DNA from: Bacillus dicomae
GTDB taxonomy: Bacteria; Bacillota; Bacilli; Bacillales; Bacillaceae_G
Assembly (NCBI RefSeq): GCF_006494425.1
Contig: NZ_VHIV01000015.1
Coordinates: 1-48,263, forward strand
Direction of reading: 5' to 3'
DNA length: 48,263 nt
The notes under the pieces were generated by a model. The model did no database searches. It was not told the origin of the DNA and worked only from the letters and a program-made list of their open reading frames with translations. This document shows positions 39,418 to 48,263 of the stretch, piece by piece (the stretch's first letter is position 1; each line of letters opens with the position of its first letter). The position numbers and the translations under genes were made by a program.

Positions 39418-40341
39418 ATGCGAGTGGCACAATCAGTTTCAGAATTAATCGGGAAAACGCCGATCGTTAAGTTGAACCGCATCGTAGAATCAGACAGCGC
39501 AGATATATACTTAAAGTTAGAATTTATGAATCCGGGGAGCAGTGTTAAAGATCGTATTGCATTAGCTATGATTGAAGATGCTGAAAAAAAAGGATTATTA
39601 AAAGAAGGCGATACAATCATTGAGCCAACAAGTGGTAACACGGGAATTGGTTTAGCGATGGTAGCGGCTGCTAAAGGATATAAGGCCATTTTAGTAATGC
39701 CAGAAACAATGAGTATTGAGCGTCGTAATTTATTACGTGCTTACGGTGCTGAATTAGTATTGACTCCGGGGCCTGAAGGAATGGGCGGAGCAATTCGTCA
39801 AGCGACTGAATTAGCAAAAGAGCATGGCTACTTTATACCACAACAGTTTAAAAATCAATCAAATCCAGAAATTCATCGTTTAACAACGGGGCCAGAAATT
39901 GTTGAACAAATGGGTGACCAATTAGATGCGTTTATTGCAGGTATTGGTACAGGTGGAACAATTACTGGTGCTGGTGAAGTACTGAAGGAAGCGTATAAAG
40001 ATATTAAAATTTATGCAGTAGAACCTGCGGATTCACCAGTATTATCTGGTGGAAAACCGGGTCCACATAAAATCCAAGGAATTGGGGCGGGATTTGTTCC
40101 AGAAACATTGGATGTAGAAGTATATGATGAAATCATTCAAGTGAAAACAGAACAAGCATTTGAATATGCAAGAAGAGTGGCTAAAGAGGAAGGTATTTTA
40201 GTTGGTATCTCTTCTGGAGCAGTTATTTATGCAGCGACAGAAGTTGCGAAAAAGTTAGGTAAAGGGAAAAAGGTACTTGTTATCATCCCAAGTAACGGTG
40301 AACGTTATTTAAGTACACCACTTTATCAATTTGAGTCTTAA
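39418..40341 (+). CDS. cysK: Cysteine synthase A (O-acetylserine sulfhydrylase)
   Basis: ATG 39418 gives 307 aa with AGGAGTG upstream; a GTG at 39400 lies before the ribosome site. Fold-type II PLP enzyme: K44 in S-S-V-K-D-R, the T-S-G-N-T-G substrate loop, and the G-T-G-G-T-I-T-G phosphate loop. It joins O-acetylserine and sulfide to cysteine; the B. subtilis enzyme also moonlights as CymR partner. A strong terminator follows. Confidence 0.96.
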   Translation: MRVAQSVSELIGKTPIVKLNRIVESDSADIYLKLEFMNPGSSVKDRIALAMIEDAEKKGLLKEGDTIIEPTSGNTGIGLAMVAAAKGYKAILVMPETMSIERRNLLRAYGAELVLTPGPEGMGGAIRQATELAKEHGYFIPQQFKNQSNPEIHRLTTGPEIVEQMGDQLDAFIAGIGTGGTITGAGEVLKEAYKDIKIYAVEPADSPVLSGGKPGPHKIQGIGAGFVPETLDVEVYDEIIQVKTEQAFEYARRVAKEEGILVGISSGAVIYAATEVAKKLGKGKKVLVIIPSNGERYLSTPLYQFES

Positions 40342-40353
40342 TTATATATGATT

Positions 40354-40390
40354 GAAAAAGCATCCTTGAAAAAGGATGCTTTTTCTTTTT
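40354..40390 (+). terminator. Terminator after cysK
   Basis: AAAAAGCATCCTT pairs with AAGGATGCTTTTT around GAAA, with T-rich tail. Confidence 0.93.
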
Positions 40391-40561
40391 GGATTGGAAA
40401 TAGGAAAAGAGTGAATGACTAGAAAACTTCATGTAAAATAAGAGGTAGTATAATTAATTTATTTTCACTAGCCTTCGAGTATAGCCATTCTGTATACATA
40501 ACGAATGTAGTTAGAGGTGGTTATTTTAAGAGGGTGGGATAAAAGAAGACGGGGTGTTGGT
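40391..40561 (+). promoter_or_regulatory. Gap before the folate operon
   Basis: A consensus TATAAT at 40449-40454 has only a weak -35 upstream. No further element is recognised in this 171-bp stretch. Confidence 0.4.
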
Positions 40562-41959
40562 ATGCAACGAAGAAAATCTTTAGCGCTTTCTATTCCATAT
40601 CAGTTAGATTTCTTTAAGCAATATAAATTTCTTTCTAAGGATAAACCACAACACATTTTGTTAGAGAGTGGACGTGGCGGTCGTTATAACATTGTGGGAT
40701 TAAACCCAGTAGCGGTAATCCGAGGGAAGGATGAAAGGTTACATATAAGCGAAAGTGGTAAGGAAACAATAAAGCAAGGAAATCCATTAGATTTAATGCA
40801 GGAATATATGGAGCGATGGAAAACAGACTATAATCCGGAGTACCCGCCTTTTCAAGGTGGGGCAATTGGTTATTTTAGTTATGATTGCATCCGTTATATT
40901 GAGAAACTTCCTTCCCTTGCAGAGGATGACATTAATATCCCTGATATATTCTTTTTATTATTTGATGATGTGTTTGTGTATGATCAAGAAGAAAAAGTAT
41001 TATGGATTATTACACATTATGTAGATAAGCATGAAGAGGCAAAAGATCGATTAAATGAATGGAAGCTTCTTTGGATGACAGAAGCGCCGGAAGTGACTAT
41101 ACCGTTTGCGTGTCCTGAAAAGAACAGTGAAGCAGTTGCTTTTACTGAAGAAAGCTTTATGAAGGCGGTTGAATGTATTCAAGAATATATTGGTGCTGGT
41201 GATGTGTTCCAAGTGAACTTGTCGACAAGACAAGAAAGAACGTTACAAACACACCCGCTAGAAATTTATGCAAGTCTTCGTGAAATTAATCCATCTCCAT
41301 ATATGGGTTACTTGGAACTTGGAGATTTTCAAATTGTTAGTGGCTCGCCAGAGTTGCTAATTAAGAAACAAGGAACTGAAGTAAGTACAAGACCGATTGC
41401 TGGAACGAGATCTAGAGGAGCGAATGAGCAAGAGGATGAGGACTTAGCAAGAGAATTAATTGAGAACGAAAAGGAAAGAGCGGAGCACGTCATGCTTGTG
41501 GATTTAGAACGAAATGATTTAGGGCGTGTTTGTAAATATGGCACTGTAGAAGTAGATGAATTTATGGTAATTGAGAAATACTCACATGTTATGCATATTG
41601 TTTCTAATGTACGTGGTGAGGTAGAAGAAGATAAAGACGCTTTTGATTTAGTGAAAGCTGTATTCCCTGGGGGAACAATTACTGGTGCCCCGAAAATACG
41701 TACGATGGAAATTATTGAAGAATTAGAACCTGTCCGCCGAGGGATTTATACAGGTTCAATCGGTTGGATTGGTTATTCTGGAGATACAGAATTGAATATT
41801 GTAATTAGAACACTTCTCGCTAAGGATGGAAAAGCGCATGTACAAGCAGGAGCAGGAATAGTAATTGATTCAAATCCGGAAAATGAATATAAAGAGTCGT
41901 TAAAAAAAGCGATTGCTTTATGGCGTGCAAAAGAACGTAGCGAAGAAACGGTTAGGTGA
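40562..41959 (+). CDS. pabB: Aminodeoxychorismate synthase, component I
   Basis: ATG 40562 gives 465 aa with GGGGTG upstream; the open frame back to GTG 40517 has no matching family residues. Chorismate-binding enzyme with [24 protein letters not shown] and [11 protein letters not shown]. The TIAGT-like segment starting P-I-A-G-T rather than the Lys-bearing form fits PabB or TrpE; the folate neighbours decide for PabB. First gene of an operon reaching dusB. Confidence 0.94.
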   Translation: MQRRKSLALSIPYQLDFFKQYKFLSKDKPQHILLESGRGGRYNIVGLNPVAVIRGKDERLHISESGKETIKQGNPLDLMQEYMERWKTDYNPEYPPFQGGAIGYFSYDCIRYIEKLPSLAEDDINIPDIFFLLFDDVFVYDQEEKVLWIITHYVDKHEEAKDRLNEWKLLWMTEAPEVTIPFACPEKNSEAVAFTEESFMKAVECIQEYIGAGDVFQVNLSTRQERTLQTHPLEIYASLREINPSPYMGYLELGDFQIVSGSPELLIKKQGTEVSTRPIAGTRSRGANEQEDEDLARELIENEKERAEHVMLVDLERNDLGRVCKYGTVEVDEFMVIEKYSHVMHIVSNVRGEVEEDKDAFDLVKAVFPGGTITGAPKIRTMEIIEELEPVRRGIYTGSIGWIGYSGDTELNIVIRTLLAKDGKAHVQAGAGIVIDSNPENEYKESLKKAIALWRAKERSEETVR

Positions 41960-41964
41960 GAGAA

Positions 41965-42552
41965 ATGATATTAATGATTGATAATTATGATTCTTTTACA
42001 TTTAATTTAGTACAGTATCTTGGGGAGCTGGGACAAGAGCTCGTTATTAAACGTAACGATGAAGTGACTATTTCAGATATTGAGAATATGAAGCCGGATT
42101 TTTTAATGATTTCGCCAGGTCCATGTAGTCCGAATGAAGCGGGGATTAGTATGGAGGTTATTCAATACTTTGCCGGGAAGATTCCGATTTTCGGGGTTTG
42201 TCTTGGGCATCAATCTATTGCGCAAGTGTTTGGTGGGGAGGTTGTTCGTGCGGAGCGATTAATGCACGGGAAAACGTCGCTTATGCATCATGACGGAAAG
42301 ACAATTTTTTCGGATATTCCTAATCCGTTTACTGCGACGCGCTATCATTCGCTTATTGTTAAGAAAGAGACGTTACCTGATTGCTTAGAGGTAACATCTT
42401 GGACTGAAGAAGGGGAAATTATGGCGCTTCGTCATACAACATTACCAATTGAAGGGGTACAGTTCCATCCGGAATCTATTATGACTTCTCATGGGAAAGA
42501 GTTGTTGCAGAATTTCATTCGTAAATACAGTCCGAGTATGACATCATGTTAA
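41965..42552 (+). CDS. pabA: Aminodeoxychorismate synthase glutamine amidotransferase (PabA/TrpG)
   Basis: ATG 41965 gives 195 aa beginning [14 protein letters not shown] 41956 in frame is within the ribosome site AGGTGAG. Triad: C79 in G-V-C-L-G-H-Q, and the H-P-E-S motif near 170. It supplies ammonia to PabB; in B. subtilis the same protein also serves anthranilate synthase. Only three (G/T)AG triplets precede it, so there is no TRAP site of the B. subtilis kind. Confidence 0.95.
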   Translation: MILMIDNYDSFTFNLVQYLGELGQELVIKRNDEVTISDIENMKPDFLMISPGPCSPNEAGISMEVIQYFAGKIPIFGVCLGHQSIAQVFGGEVVRAERLMHGKTSLMHHDGKTIFSDIPNPFTATRYHSLIVKKETLPDCLEVTSWTEEGEIMALRHTTLPIEGVQFHPESIMTSHGKELLQNFIRKYSPSMTSC

Positions 42553-43418
42553 TTTACGTAAATGGTGATTATGTAGAAGCAAGTGAAGCGAGAATTTCTC
42601 CATATGACCATGGTTATTTATATGGTCTTGGAGTTTTTGAGACATTTCGTATTTATAATGGTCATCCGTTCTTATTGGATGATCATTATAATCGTTTAAT
42701 AGATGCATTGGATACATTGCAAATTAAATGGACAATGACGAAGGATGAAGTGTTGCTTGTTTTGAAGGATTTACTCGTTAAGAATGAATTAGAGCATGCA
42801 TATATACGTTTTAATGTATCGGCGGGTATAGATGAAATTGGATTACAAACGGAAATGTATGAAGAGCCGTCTGTTATTGTTTTTATAAAACCTTTAGCGG
42901 CTCCGGGAGATGTAGTGGAGAAAGAAGGGGTTGTTTTAAAGCAAGTGCGAAATACGCCAGAGGGTGAATCTCGCTTGAAGTCTCATCATTATTTAAATAA
43001 TATTTTAGGGAAACGTGAAATTGGAAATGTTGTGAACAAGGAAGGCATTTTTCTTACTGAAACAGGTTATGTTGCAGAGGGTATTGTTTCGAATCTTTTT
43101 TTTGTAAAAGGTGGCATTTTATATACACCTTCTTTAAAAACGGGGATCTTAAATGGTATCACTCGTGCGTTTATTATAAAGCTTGCTGAAGAACTAAGTA
43201 TAGAAGTAAAGGAAGGTTTCTTTACAAAAGATGAATTACTTTCAGCAGATGAAGTCTTCGTAACAAACTCGATTCAAGAAATTGTTCCACTTTATCGTAT
43301 AGAGGGACGAGATTTCCCGGGTAAAGTAGGGATGGTTACAAAAAGATTTATGAATCTTTATGAAATGCATAGAGAGAAGTTGTGGAGCAGAAATGAATTG
43401 CGAAGAGGAGATGTGTAG
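42546..43418 (+). CDS. pabC: 4-amino-4-deoxychorismate lyase
   Basis: 290-aa fold-type IV PLP enzyme (branched-chain aminotransferase-like): [16 protein letters not shown] with the likely PLP lysine, E-G-I-V-S-N-L-F and T-N-S-I-Q-E-I-V-P. It releases pyruvate from ADC to give p-aminobenzoate. The start overlaps the pabA end by seven bases and has no clear Shine-Dalgarno, so translation probably depends on coupling. Confidence 0.93.
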   Translation: MLIYVNGDYVEASEARISPYDHGYLYGLGVFETFRIYNGHPFLLDDHYNRLIDALDTLQIKWTMTKDEVLLVLKDLLVKNELEHAYIRFNVSAGIDEIGLQTEMYEEPSVIVFIKPLAAPGDVVEKEGVVLKQVRNTPEGESRLKSHHYLNNILGKREIGNVVNKEGIFLTETGYVAEGIVSNLFFVKGGILYTPSLKTGILNGITRAFIIKLAEELSIEVKEGFFTKDELLSADEVFVTNSIQEIVPLYRIEGRDFPGKVGMVTKRFMNLYEMHREKLWSRNELRRGDV

Positions 43419-43419
43419 T

Positions 43420-44253
43420 TTGAAGTGGGATTATGATTTGCGCTGCGGCGAATATACATTGAACTTAAATGAAAAGACTTTAATTATGGGGATTTTAAAT
43501 GTAACGCCAGATTCGTTTTCTGATGGTGGGAGTTACAACGAGGTAGAGGCTGCGGTGCGCCATGCGAAAGAAATGCGAGATGAAGGTGCTCATATTATTG
43601 ATATCGGCGGTGAATCTACTCGCCCAGGTTTCGCTAAAGTGTCAGTGGAGGAAGAAATAAAACGAGTTGTTCCGATGATTCAGGCGGTTTCAAAAGAGGT
43701 GCAATTACCTATTTCTATCGACACGTATAAAGCTGAAGTTGCAAAACAAGCAATAGAAGCGGGTGCTCATATTATTAATGATATTTGGGGAGCGAAAGCG
43801 GAACCGAAAATTGCTGAAGTTGCAGCTCATTACGATGTACCAATTATCTTAATGCATAATCGCGATAACATGAATTACCGCAATTTAATGGCCGATATGG
43901 TTGCTGATTTATATGACAGTATTAAAATTGCTAAAGATGCTGGTGTGCGAGATGAAAATATTATTTTAGACCCAGGTATTGGTTTTGCTAAAACACCTGA
44001 ACAAAACTTAGAAGCGATGCGTAATTTAGAACAGTTAAACGTACTAGGTTATCCAGTTCTCTTAGGCACTTCAAGAAAGTCCTTTATTGGCCATGTGCTA
44101 GATTTGCCAGTGGAGGAGCGCCTTGAAGGAACTGGGGCTACTGTTTGCCTTGGTATTGAAAAAGGCTGTGAGTTTGTTCGTGTTCATGATGTGAAAGAAA
44201 TGATGCGTATGGCTAAGATGATGGATGCGATGATTGGTAAGGGGGCAAAGTAA
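43420..44253 (+). CDS. folP: Dihydropteroate synthase
   Basis: TTG 43420 with GAGGAG 9 bases upstream gives 277 aa beginning MKWDYDL, the start of B. anthracis DHPS as I recall it; an ATG at 43360 in frame lies inside pabC. Signatures: I-M-G-I-L-N-V-T-P-D-S-F-S-D-G-G, G-G-E-S-T-R-P and D-P-G-I-G-F. It condenses pABA with the pterin pyrophosphate and is the sulfonamide target. It begins one base after the pabC stop, ending directly at folB. Confidence 0.96.
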   Translation: MKWDYDLRCGEYTLNLNEKTLIMGILNVTPDSFSDGGSYNEVEAAVRHAKEMRDEGAHIIDIGGESTRPGFAKVSVEEEIKRVVPMIQAVSKEVQLPISIDTYKAEVAKQAIEAGAHIINDIWGAKAEPKIAEVAAHYDVPIILMHNRDNMNYRNLMADMVADLYDSIKIAKDAGVRDENIILDPGIGFAKTPEQNLEAMRNLEQLNVLGYPVLLGTSRKSFIGHVLDLPVEERLEGTGATVCLGIEKGCEFVRVHDVKEMMRMAKMMDAMIGKGAK

Positions 44254-44616
44254 TTGGATAAAATTTATATTCATGATATGGAGTTTTACGGTTATCATGG
44301 TGTATTCCCAGAGGAAAATAAATTAGGTCAGAGATTTAAAGTTGATTTAACGGTGGAATTAGATTTAAAACGAGCGGGAGAAAGTGACGACTTAGAGCAT
44401 TCGGTTAATTATGGAGAGCTTTTCGAATTATGTAGGAAAGTTGTTGAAGATAGAACGTATAAGCTTGTAGAGAGTATCGCTGAAAATATCGCTACAGATA
44501 TATTGAAACAATATGAGAGTATTTTGCGTTGTACCATTAAGGTAATTAAACCGGACCCACCGATACCTGGTCATTACCGTGCTGTGGCGGTAGAAATTAC
44601 GAGAGAACGTCCATGA
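44254..44616 (+). CDS. folB: Dihydroneopterin aldolase
   Basis: 120 aa from TTG 44254, the base after the folP stop, with AAGGGGG 9 bases upstream. Conserved G-Y-H-G-V-F-P-E-E, the D-x-x-x-S-V-N-Y-G segment, and K-P-x-x-P-I-P-G-H near the end with the catalytic Lys. It cleaves dihydroneopterin to 6-hydroxymethyl-dihydropterin. Two TTG starts in succession (folP, folB) may hold down expression. Confidence 0.95.
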   Translation: MDKIYIHDMEFYGYHGVFPEENKLGQRFKVDLTVELDLKRAGESDDLEHSVNYGELFELCRKVVEDRTYKLVESIAENIATDILKQYESILRCTIKVIKPDPPIPGHYRAVAVEITRERP

Positions 44617-45128
44617 ATAATATAGCTTACATTGCATTAGGGTCAAATATTGGAGAACGTTACACATATTTAACTGAAGCGATTCAATTTTTAAACAAAA
44701 ACCCGTATATTCAAGTTAATGATATTTCATCGGTATATGAAACTGAACCAGTTGGCTATACGGACCAAAGTTGCTTTTTAAATTTAGTTATAAAAATTTC
44801 TACCAATTTATCACCGCAAGAATTATTGAAAGTAACACAAAGAGTAGAGAATGATCTAGGAAGAAAAAGGGAAATTAGGTGGGGACCTAGAACTATCGAC
44901 CTTGACATTTTACTATATAATCAAGAAAATATTGAAGCAGAGAATCTTATTGTTCCGCATCCGCGGATGTTCGAAAGAGCTTTTGTTATCGTTCCGTTGT
45001 TAGAGATTAATCAAGATATAAAACAAAACATTTCACGTTCACAAGTAGAAGAAATGAAAAGGCGAGAGGGAGTAACGGTATGGAAGCAGAAAAATGGGGA
45101 AGACGCATTCGTGCTTTTCGAAAACTAA
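44613..45128 (+). CDS. folK: 2-amino-4-hydroxy-6-hydroxymethyldihydropteridine pyrophosphokinase
   Basis: 171 aa. A-L-G-S-N-I-G at the N-terminus and the W-G-P-R-T-I-D-L-D-I-L metal/pterin motif define HPPK. It activates the pterin for FolP. The ATG overlaps the folB stop (ATGA), and the last 49 bases overlap yazB in another frame. Confidence 0.95.
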   Translation: MNNIAYIALGSNIGERYTYLTEAIQFLNKNPYIQVNDISSVYETEPVGYTDQSCFLNLVIKISTNLSPQELLKVTQRVENDLGRKREIRWGPRTIDLDILLYNQENIEAENLIVPHPRMFERAFVIVPLLEINQDIKQNISRSQVEEMKRREGVTVWKQKNGEDAFVLFEN

Positions 45129-45283
45129 AAGGTTATACGCAAGAAGGTTTTGCAAAAGAACTAGGGGTATCTGTATCTGTTTTAGGTGAAGTTGAGAGAG
45201 GGAATCGATCGCCTTCCCAAGATTTTGTAGTGGAAGTTGCTAAAGCATTAAAGATCTCGATAGATGAGCTAATGCCAAAGTGA
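45080..45283 (+). CDS. yazB: Small XRE-family helix-turn-helix protein (YazB)
   Basis: 67 aa, almost entirely an HTH_3 domain (K-G-Y-T-Q-E-G-F-A-K-E-L-G-V-S-V-S-V-L and E-R-G-N-R-S-P). GAGAGGGAG gives a good ribosome site inside folK. A gene of this kind sits here in B. subtilis too; its target is unknown. Unusual 49-base overlap with folK. Confidence 0.88.
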   Translation: MEAEKWGRRIRAFRKLKGYTQEGFAKELGVSVSVLGEVERGNRSPSQDFVVEVAKALKISIDELMPK

Positions 45284-45306
45284 CTATGAAGGAAGGAGTA
45301 AATCGA

Positions 45307-46305
45307 GTGTTAAAAATCGCAAATATTGAGATGAAAAATCCGGTTGTATTAGCACCGATGGCGGGAGTGTGTAACTCTGCATTCCGTTTGACAGTAAAAG
45401 AATTCGGTGCGGGCTTAGTTTGTGCCGAAATGGTAAGTGATAAGGCAATACTACTGAACAATAAAAGAACATTAGATATGTTATATATCGATGAGAGAGA
45501 AAAGCCATTAAGTTTACAAATTTTTGGTGGCGAGAAAGAAACTCTTGTAGATGCTGCGAAATACGTAGATCAATATACGACAGCAGACATCATTGATATT
45601 AATATGGGTTGCCCAGTACCGAAAATCGTTAAGTGTGATGCAGGAGCAAAGTGGCTTTTAGACCCAAATAAAATATATGAAATGGTAGCGGCAGTTGTAG
45701 ATGCTGTAGAAAAACCAGTTACAGTTAAAATGCGTATTGGTTGGGATGAGGATCATATTTTCGCAATCGAGAATGCGAAAGCTGTTGAGCGTGCTGGTGG
45801 ACAAGCGGTAGCAGTTCATGGGCGCACACGAGTACAAATGTATGAAGGAAAAGCGGATTGGGATATTATTAAACAAGTAAAGCAAGCTGTAAATATCCCA
45901 GTTATCGGAAATGGTGATGTCGCAACGCCACAAGATGCAAAGCGTATGCTTGATGAAATAGGTGTAGATGGTGTTATGATTGGTCGCGCCGCCCTTGGAG
46001 ATCCATGGATGATTTATCGTACGGTAAAGTATTTAGAGACAGGTGAATTAATGCCGGAACCGACAGTACGTGAGAAAATTGACGTATGTATGTTGCATCT
46101 AGATCGTCTGATCGATTTAAAGAATGAAAATGTCGCTGTAAGAGAGATGAGAAAGCACGCAGCTTGGTATTTAAAGGGCATTCGTGGTAATGCAACTGTA
46201 CGTAATGGTATCAATGCTTGTAATACGCGTGAAGACCTTGCGAATGTATTAGGTACATTTGTAGAAGAAGTAGAAGCGAAACAACAAACAATTCACGTTG
46301 GTTAA
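45307..46305 (+). CDS. dusB: tRNA-dihydrouridine synthase DusB
   Basis: GTG 45307 with GGAGT 7 bases upstream gives 332 aa beginning MLKIANIEMKN; ATG 45280 in frame overlaps yazB. FMN TIM barrel: L-A-P-M-A-G-V-C-N-S-A-F-R, N-M-G-C-P-V-P-K with the catalytic Cys, V-H-G-R-T-R and G-N-G-D-V. It reduces uridines in tRNA. Last gene of the folate operon, with a terminator after it. Confidence 0.95.
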   Translation: MLKIANIEMKNPVVLAPMAGVCNSAFRLTVKEFGAGLVCAEMVSDKAILLNNKRTLDMLYIDEREKPLSLQIFGGEKETLVDAAKYVDQYTTADIIDINMGCPVPKIVKCDAGAKWLLDPNKIYEMVAAVVDAVEKPVTVKMRIGWDEDHIFAIENAKAVERAGGQAVAVHGRTRVQMYEGKADWDIIKQVKQAVNIPVIGNGDVATPQDAKRMLDEIGVDGVMIGRAALGDPWMIYRTVKYLETGELMPEPTVREKIDVCMLHLDRLIDLKNENVAVREMRKHAAWYLKGIRGNATVRNGINACNTREDLANVLGTFVEEVEAKQQTIHVG

Positions 46306-46367
46306 TAATAGGAAGGGAAGATTGACATTCTTCTATACACTTCCTATAATTACGTGAAAGAAAGAAG

Positions 46368-46396
46368 AACTGCCAGTTAGTTGCTGGCAGTTTTTC
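46368..46396 (+). terminator. Terminator after dusB
   Basis: AACTGCCAG pairs with CTGGCAGTT, followed by TTT. It ends the pabB-dusB operon. Confidence 0.88.
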
Positions 46397-46411
46397 TAGT
46401 TGAGTAGAAAA

Positions 46412-46420
46412 TGCTATACT
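46412..46420 (+). promoter_or_regulatory. lysS promoter
   Basis: TGCTATACT is an extended -10. An alternative is TTGAGT (46400-46405) with TATATT (46424-46429) at 18 bp. Confidence 0.55.
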
Positions 46421-46443
46421 GTATATATTGTAAAAATTAATAG

Positions 46444-47962
<1,519 letters not shown>

Positions 47963-47964
<2 letters not shown>

Positions 47965-47994
47965 GCTTTGGAGATTTCTCCAAAGCTTTTTTTA
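47963..47994 (+). terminator. Terminator after lysS
   Basis: AAGCTTTGGAG pairs with CTCCAAAGCTT, followed by a T run. It begins in the lysS stop codon. Confidence 0.92.
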
Positions 47995-48115
47995 TTTGAG
48001 TATGAGTTGCCTGGAGATAGTGGATCTTGATGGAGTGAGAAATTATATTTATATAGAAGAAAAGTGCTGTTTTTATACTTTTTTACTAAGTTAAAAATTT
48101 TATTAGAAAAACTAT

Positions 48116-48144
48116 TGCATTTTAATAATCAAACTGGTATATTT
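48116..48144 (+). promoter_or_regulatory. rRNA operon promoter P1
   Basis: TTGCAT, 17 bp, TATATT with a preceding TG. Its -10 is 92 bp upstream of the P2 -10, the usual rrn tandem spacing in Bacillus. An A/T-rich block lies just upstream. Confidence 0.78.
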
Positions 48145-48207
48145 ATATTCGTTGCCACGAAAGGTAACAAACAAAACAAACGAAAAACAACTTATTGAAA
48201 AAAGTTG

Positions 48208-48236
48208 TTGACGAAAATATAACAAAATGTTATATT
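48208..48236 (+). promoter_or_regulatory. rRNA operon promoter P2
   Basis: TTGACG, 17 bp, TATATT; start near 48243. No gene follows in the window; in B. subtilis an rRNA operon follows lysS, so this is inferred to be its main promoter. Confidence 0.85.
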
Positions 48237-48242
48237 AATAAA

Positions 48243-48258
48243 GTCGCTTCTGAGCGAC
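48243..48258 (+). other. Leader hairpin at the rrn P2 start
   Basis: GTCGCT pairs with AGCGAC around TCTG. It would form the extreme 5' end of the P2 transcript. No T run, so not a terminator. Confidence 0.6.
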
Positions 48259-48263
48259 AAAGT

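Noticed and set aside
40517-40561. N-terminal extension of PabB from GTG 40517
   Set aside because: The extra residues are unlike PabB N-termini, and the ribosome site GGGGTG suits ATG 40562.
41930-41970. TRAP binding site before pabA
   Set aside because: Only three (G/T)AG triplets with irregular spacing; a TRAP site needs about nine or more.

Overview
This window is low-GC Firmicute DNA with the gene order of the replication-origin-proximal Bacillus chromosome, running from just upstream of csfB to the promoters of an rRNA operon behind lysS. Protein sequences, TTG/GTG start usage, the short AbrB, the MKWDYDL-type DHPS and a bcr1-like repeat point to the Bacillus cereus group; the species cannot be fixed from the sequence alone. 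It is dense, nearly all on the + strand (abrB is the one gene on the - strand), and shows no prophage, insertion sequence, CRISPR or resistance island. I found no undescribed multi-gene system.

Layout. 0.2-7 kb: the anti-sigma factor Gin (csfB), a decarboxylase, tmk, holB, ricT, yabA, trmN6, yazA, rsmI, then convergent abrB. 7-7.5 kb: the abrB/metS divergent region, with an abrB promoter, tandem Spo0A boxes and a bcr1-like repeat flanked by TTTAT copies. 7.5-13 kb: metS, tatD, rnmV-ksgA, yabG. 13-20 kb: veg, sspF, ispE, purR, ridA, spoVG, glmU-prs, pth. 20-30 kb: fin, mfd, spoVT, yabM-mazG-rqcP-yabP-yabQ-divIC, yabR. 30.3-33.2 kb: tRNA-Met, tRNA-Glu, spoIIE. 33.4-39.3 kb: tilS-hpt, ftsH, coaX-hslO. 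39.4-46.3 kb: cysK and the folate operon pabB-pabA-pabC-folP-folB-folK-yazB-dusB. 46.5-48 kb: lysS, then two rrn-type promoters.

How the genes work together. Housekeeping functions (replication, tRNA charging and modification, rRNA methylation, PRPP and UDP-GlcNAc supply, folate, cysteine, CoA) alternate with sporulation functions. The sporulation part has its own promoters visible in the DNA: Spo0A boxes at abrB and spoIIE, a sigma-H-type promoter at spoVG, sigma-G-type promoters at sspF, fin and spoVT, a sigma-E -10 at yabP and a sigma-K promoter at yabG. Two small zinc-type anti-sigma proteins (Gin and Fin) and two AbrB-fold regulators (AbrB and SpoVT) lie in the same window. Compared with the B. 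subtilis order, yaaQ(darA)-yaaR, yabE, ctc, yabS-yabT and yacD are absent from their usual positions.

Many start codons here are TTG or GTG; starts were chosen by Shine-Dalgarno spacing and by agreement with family N-termini recalled from memory. All homology statements are recognition by eye; no database search was run.
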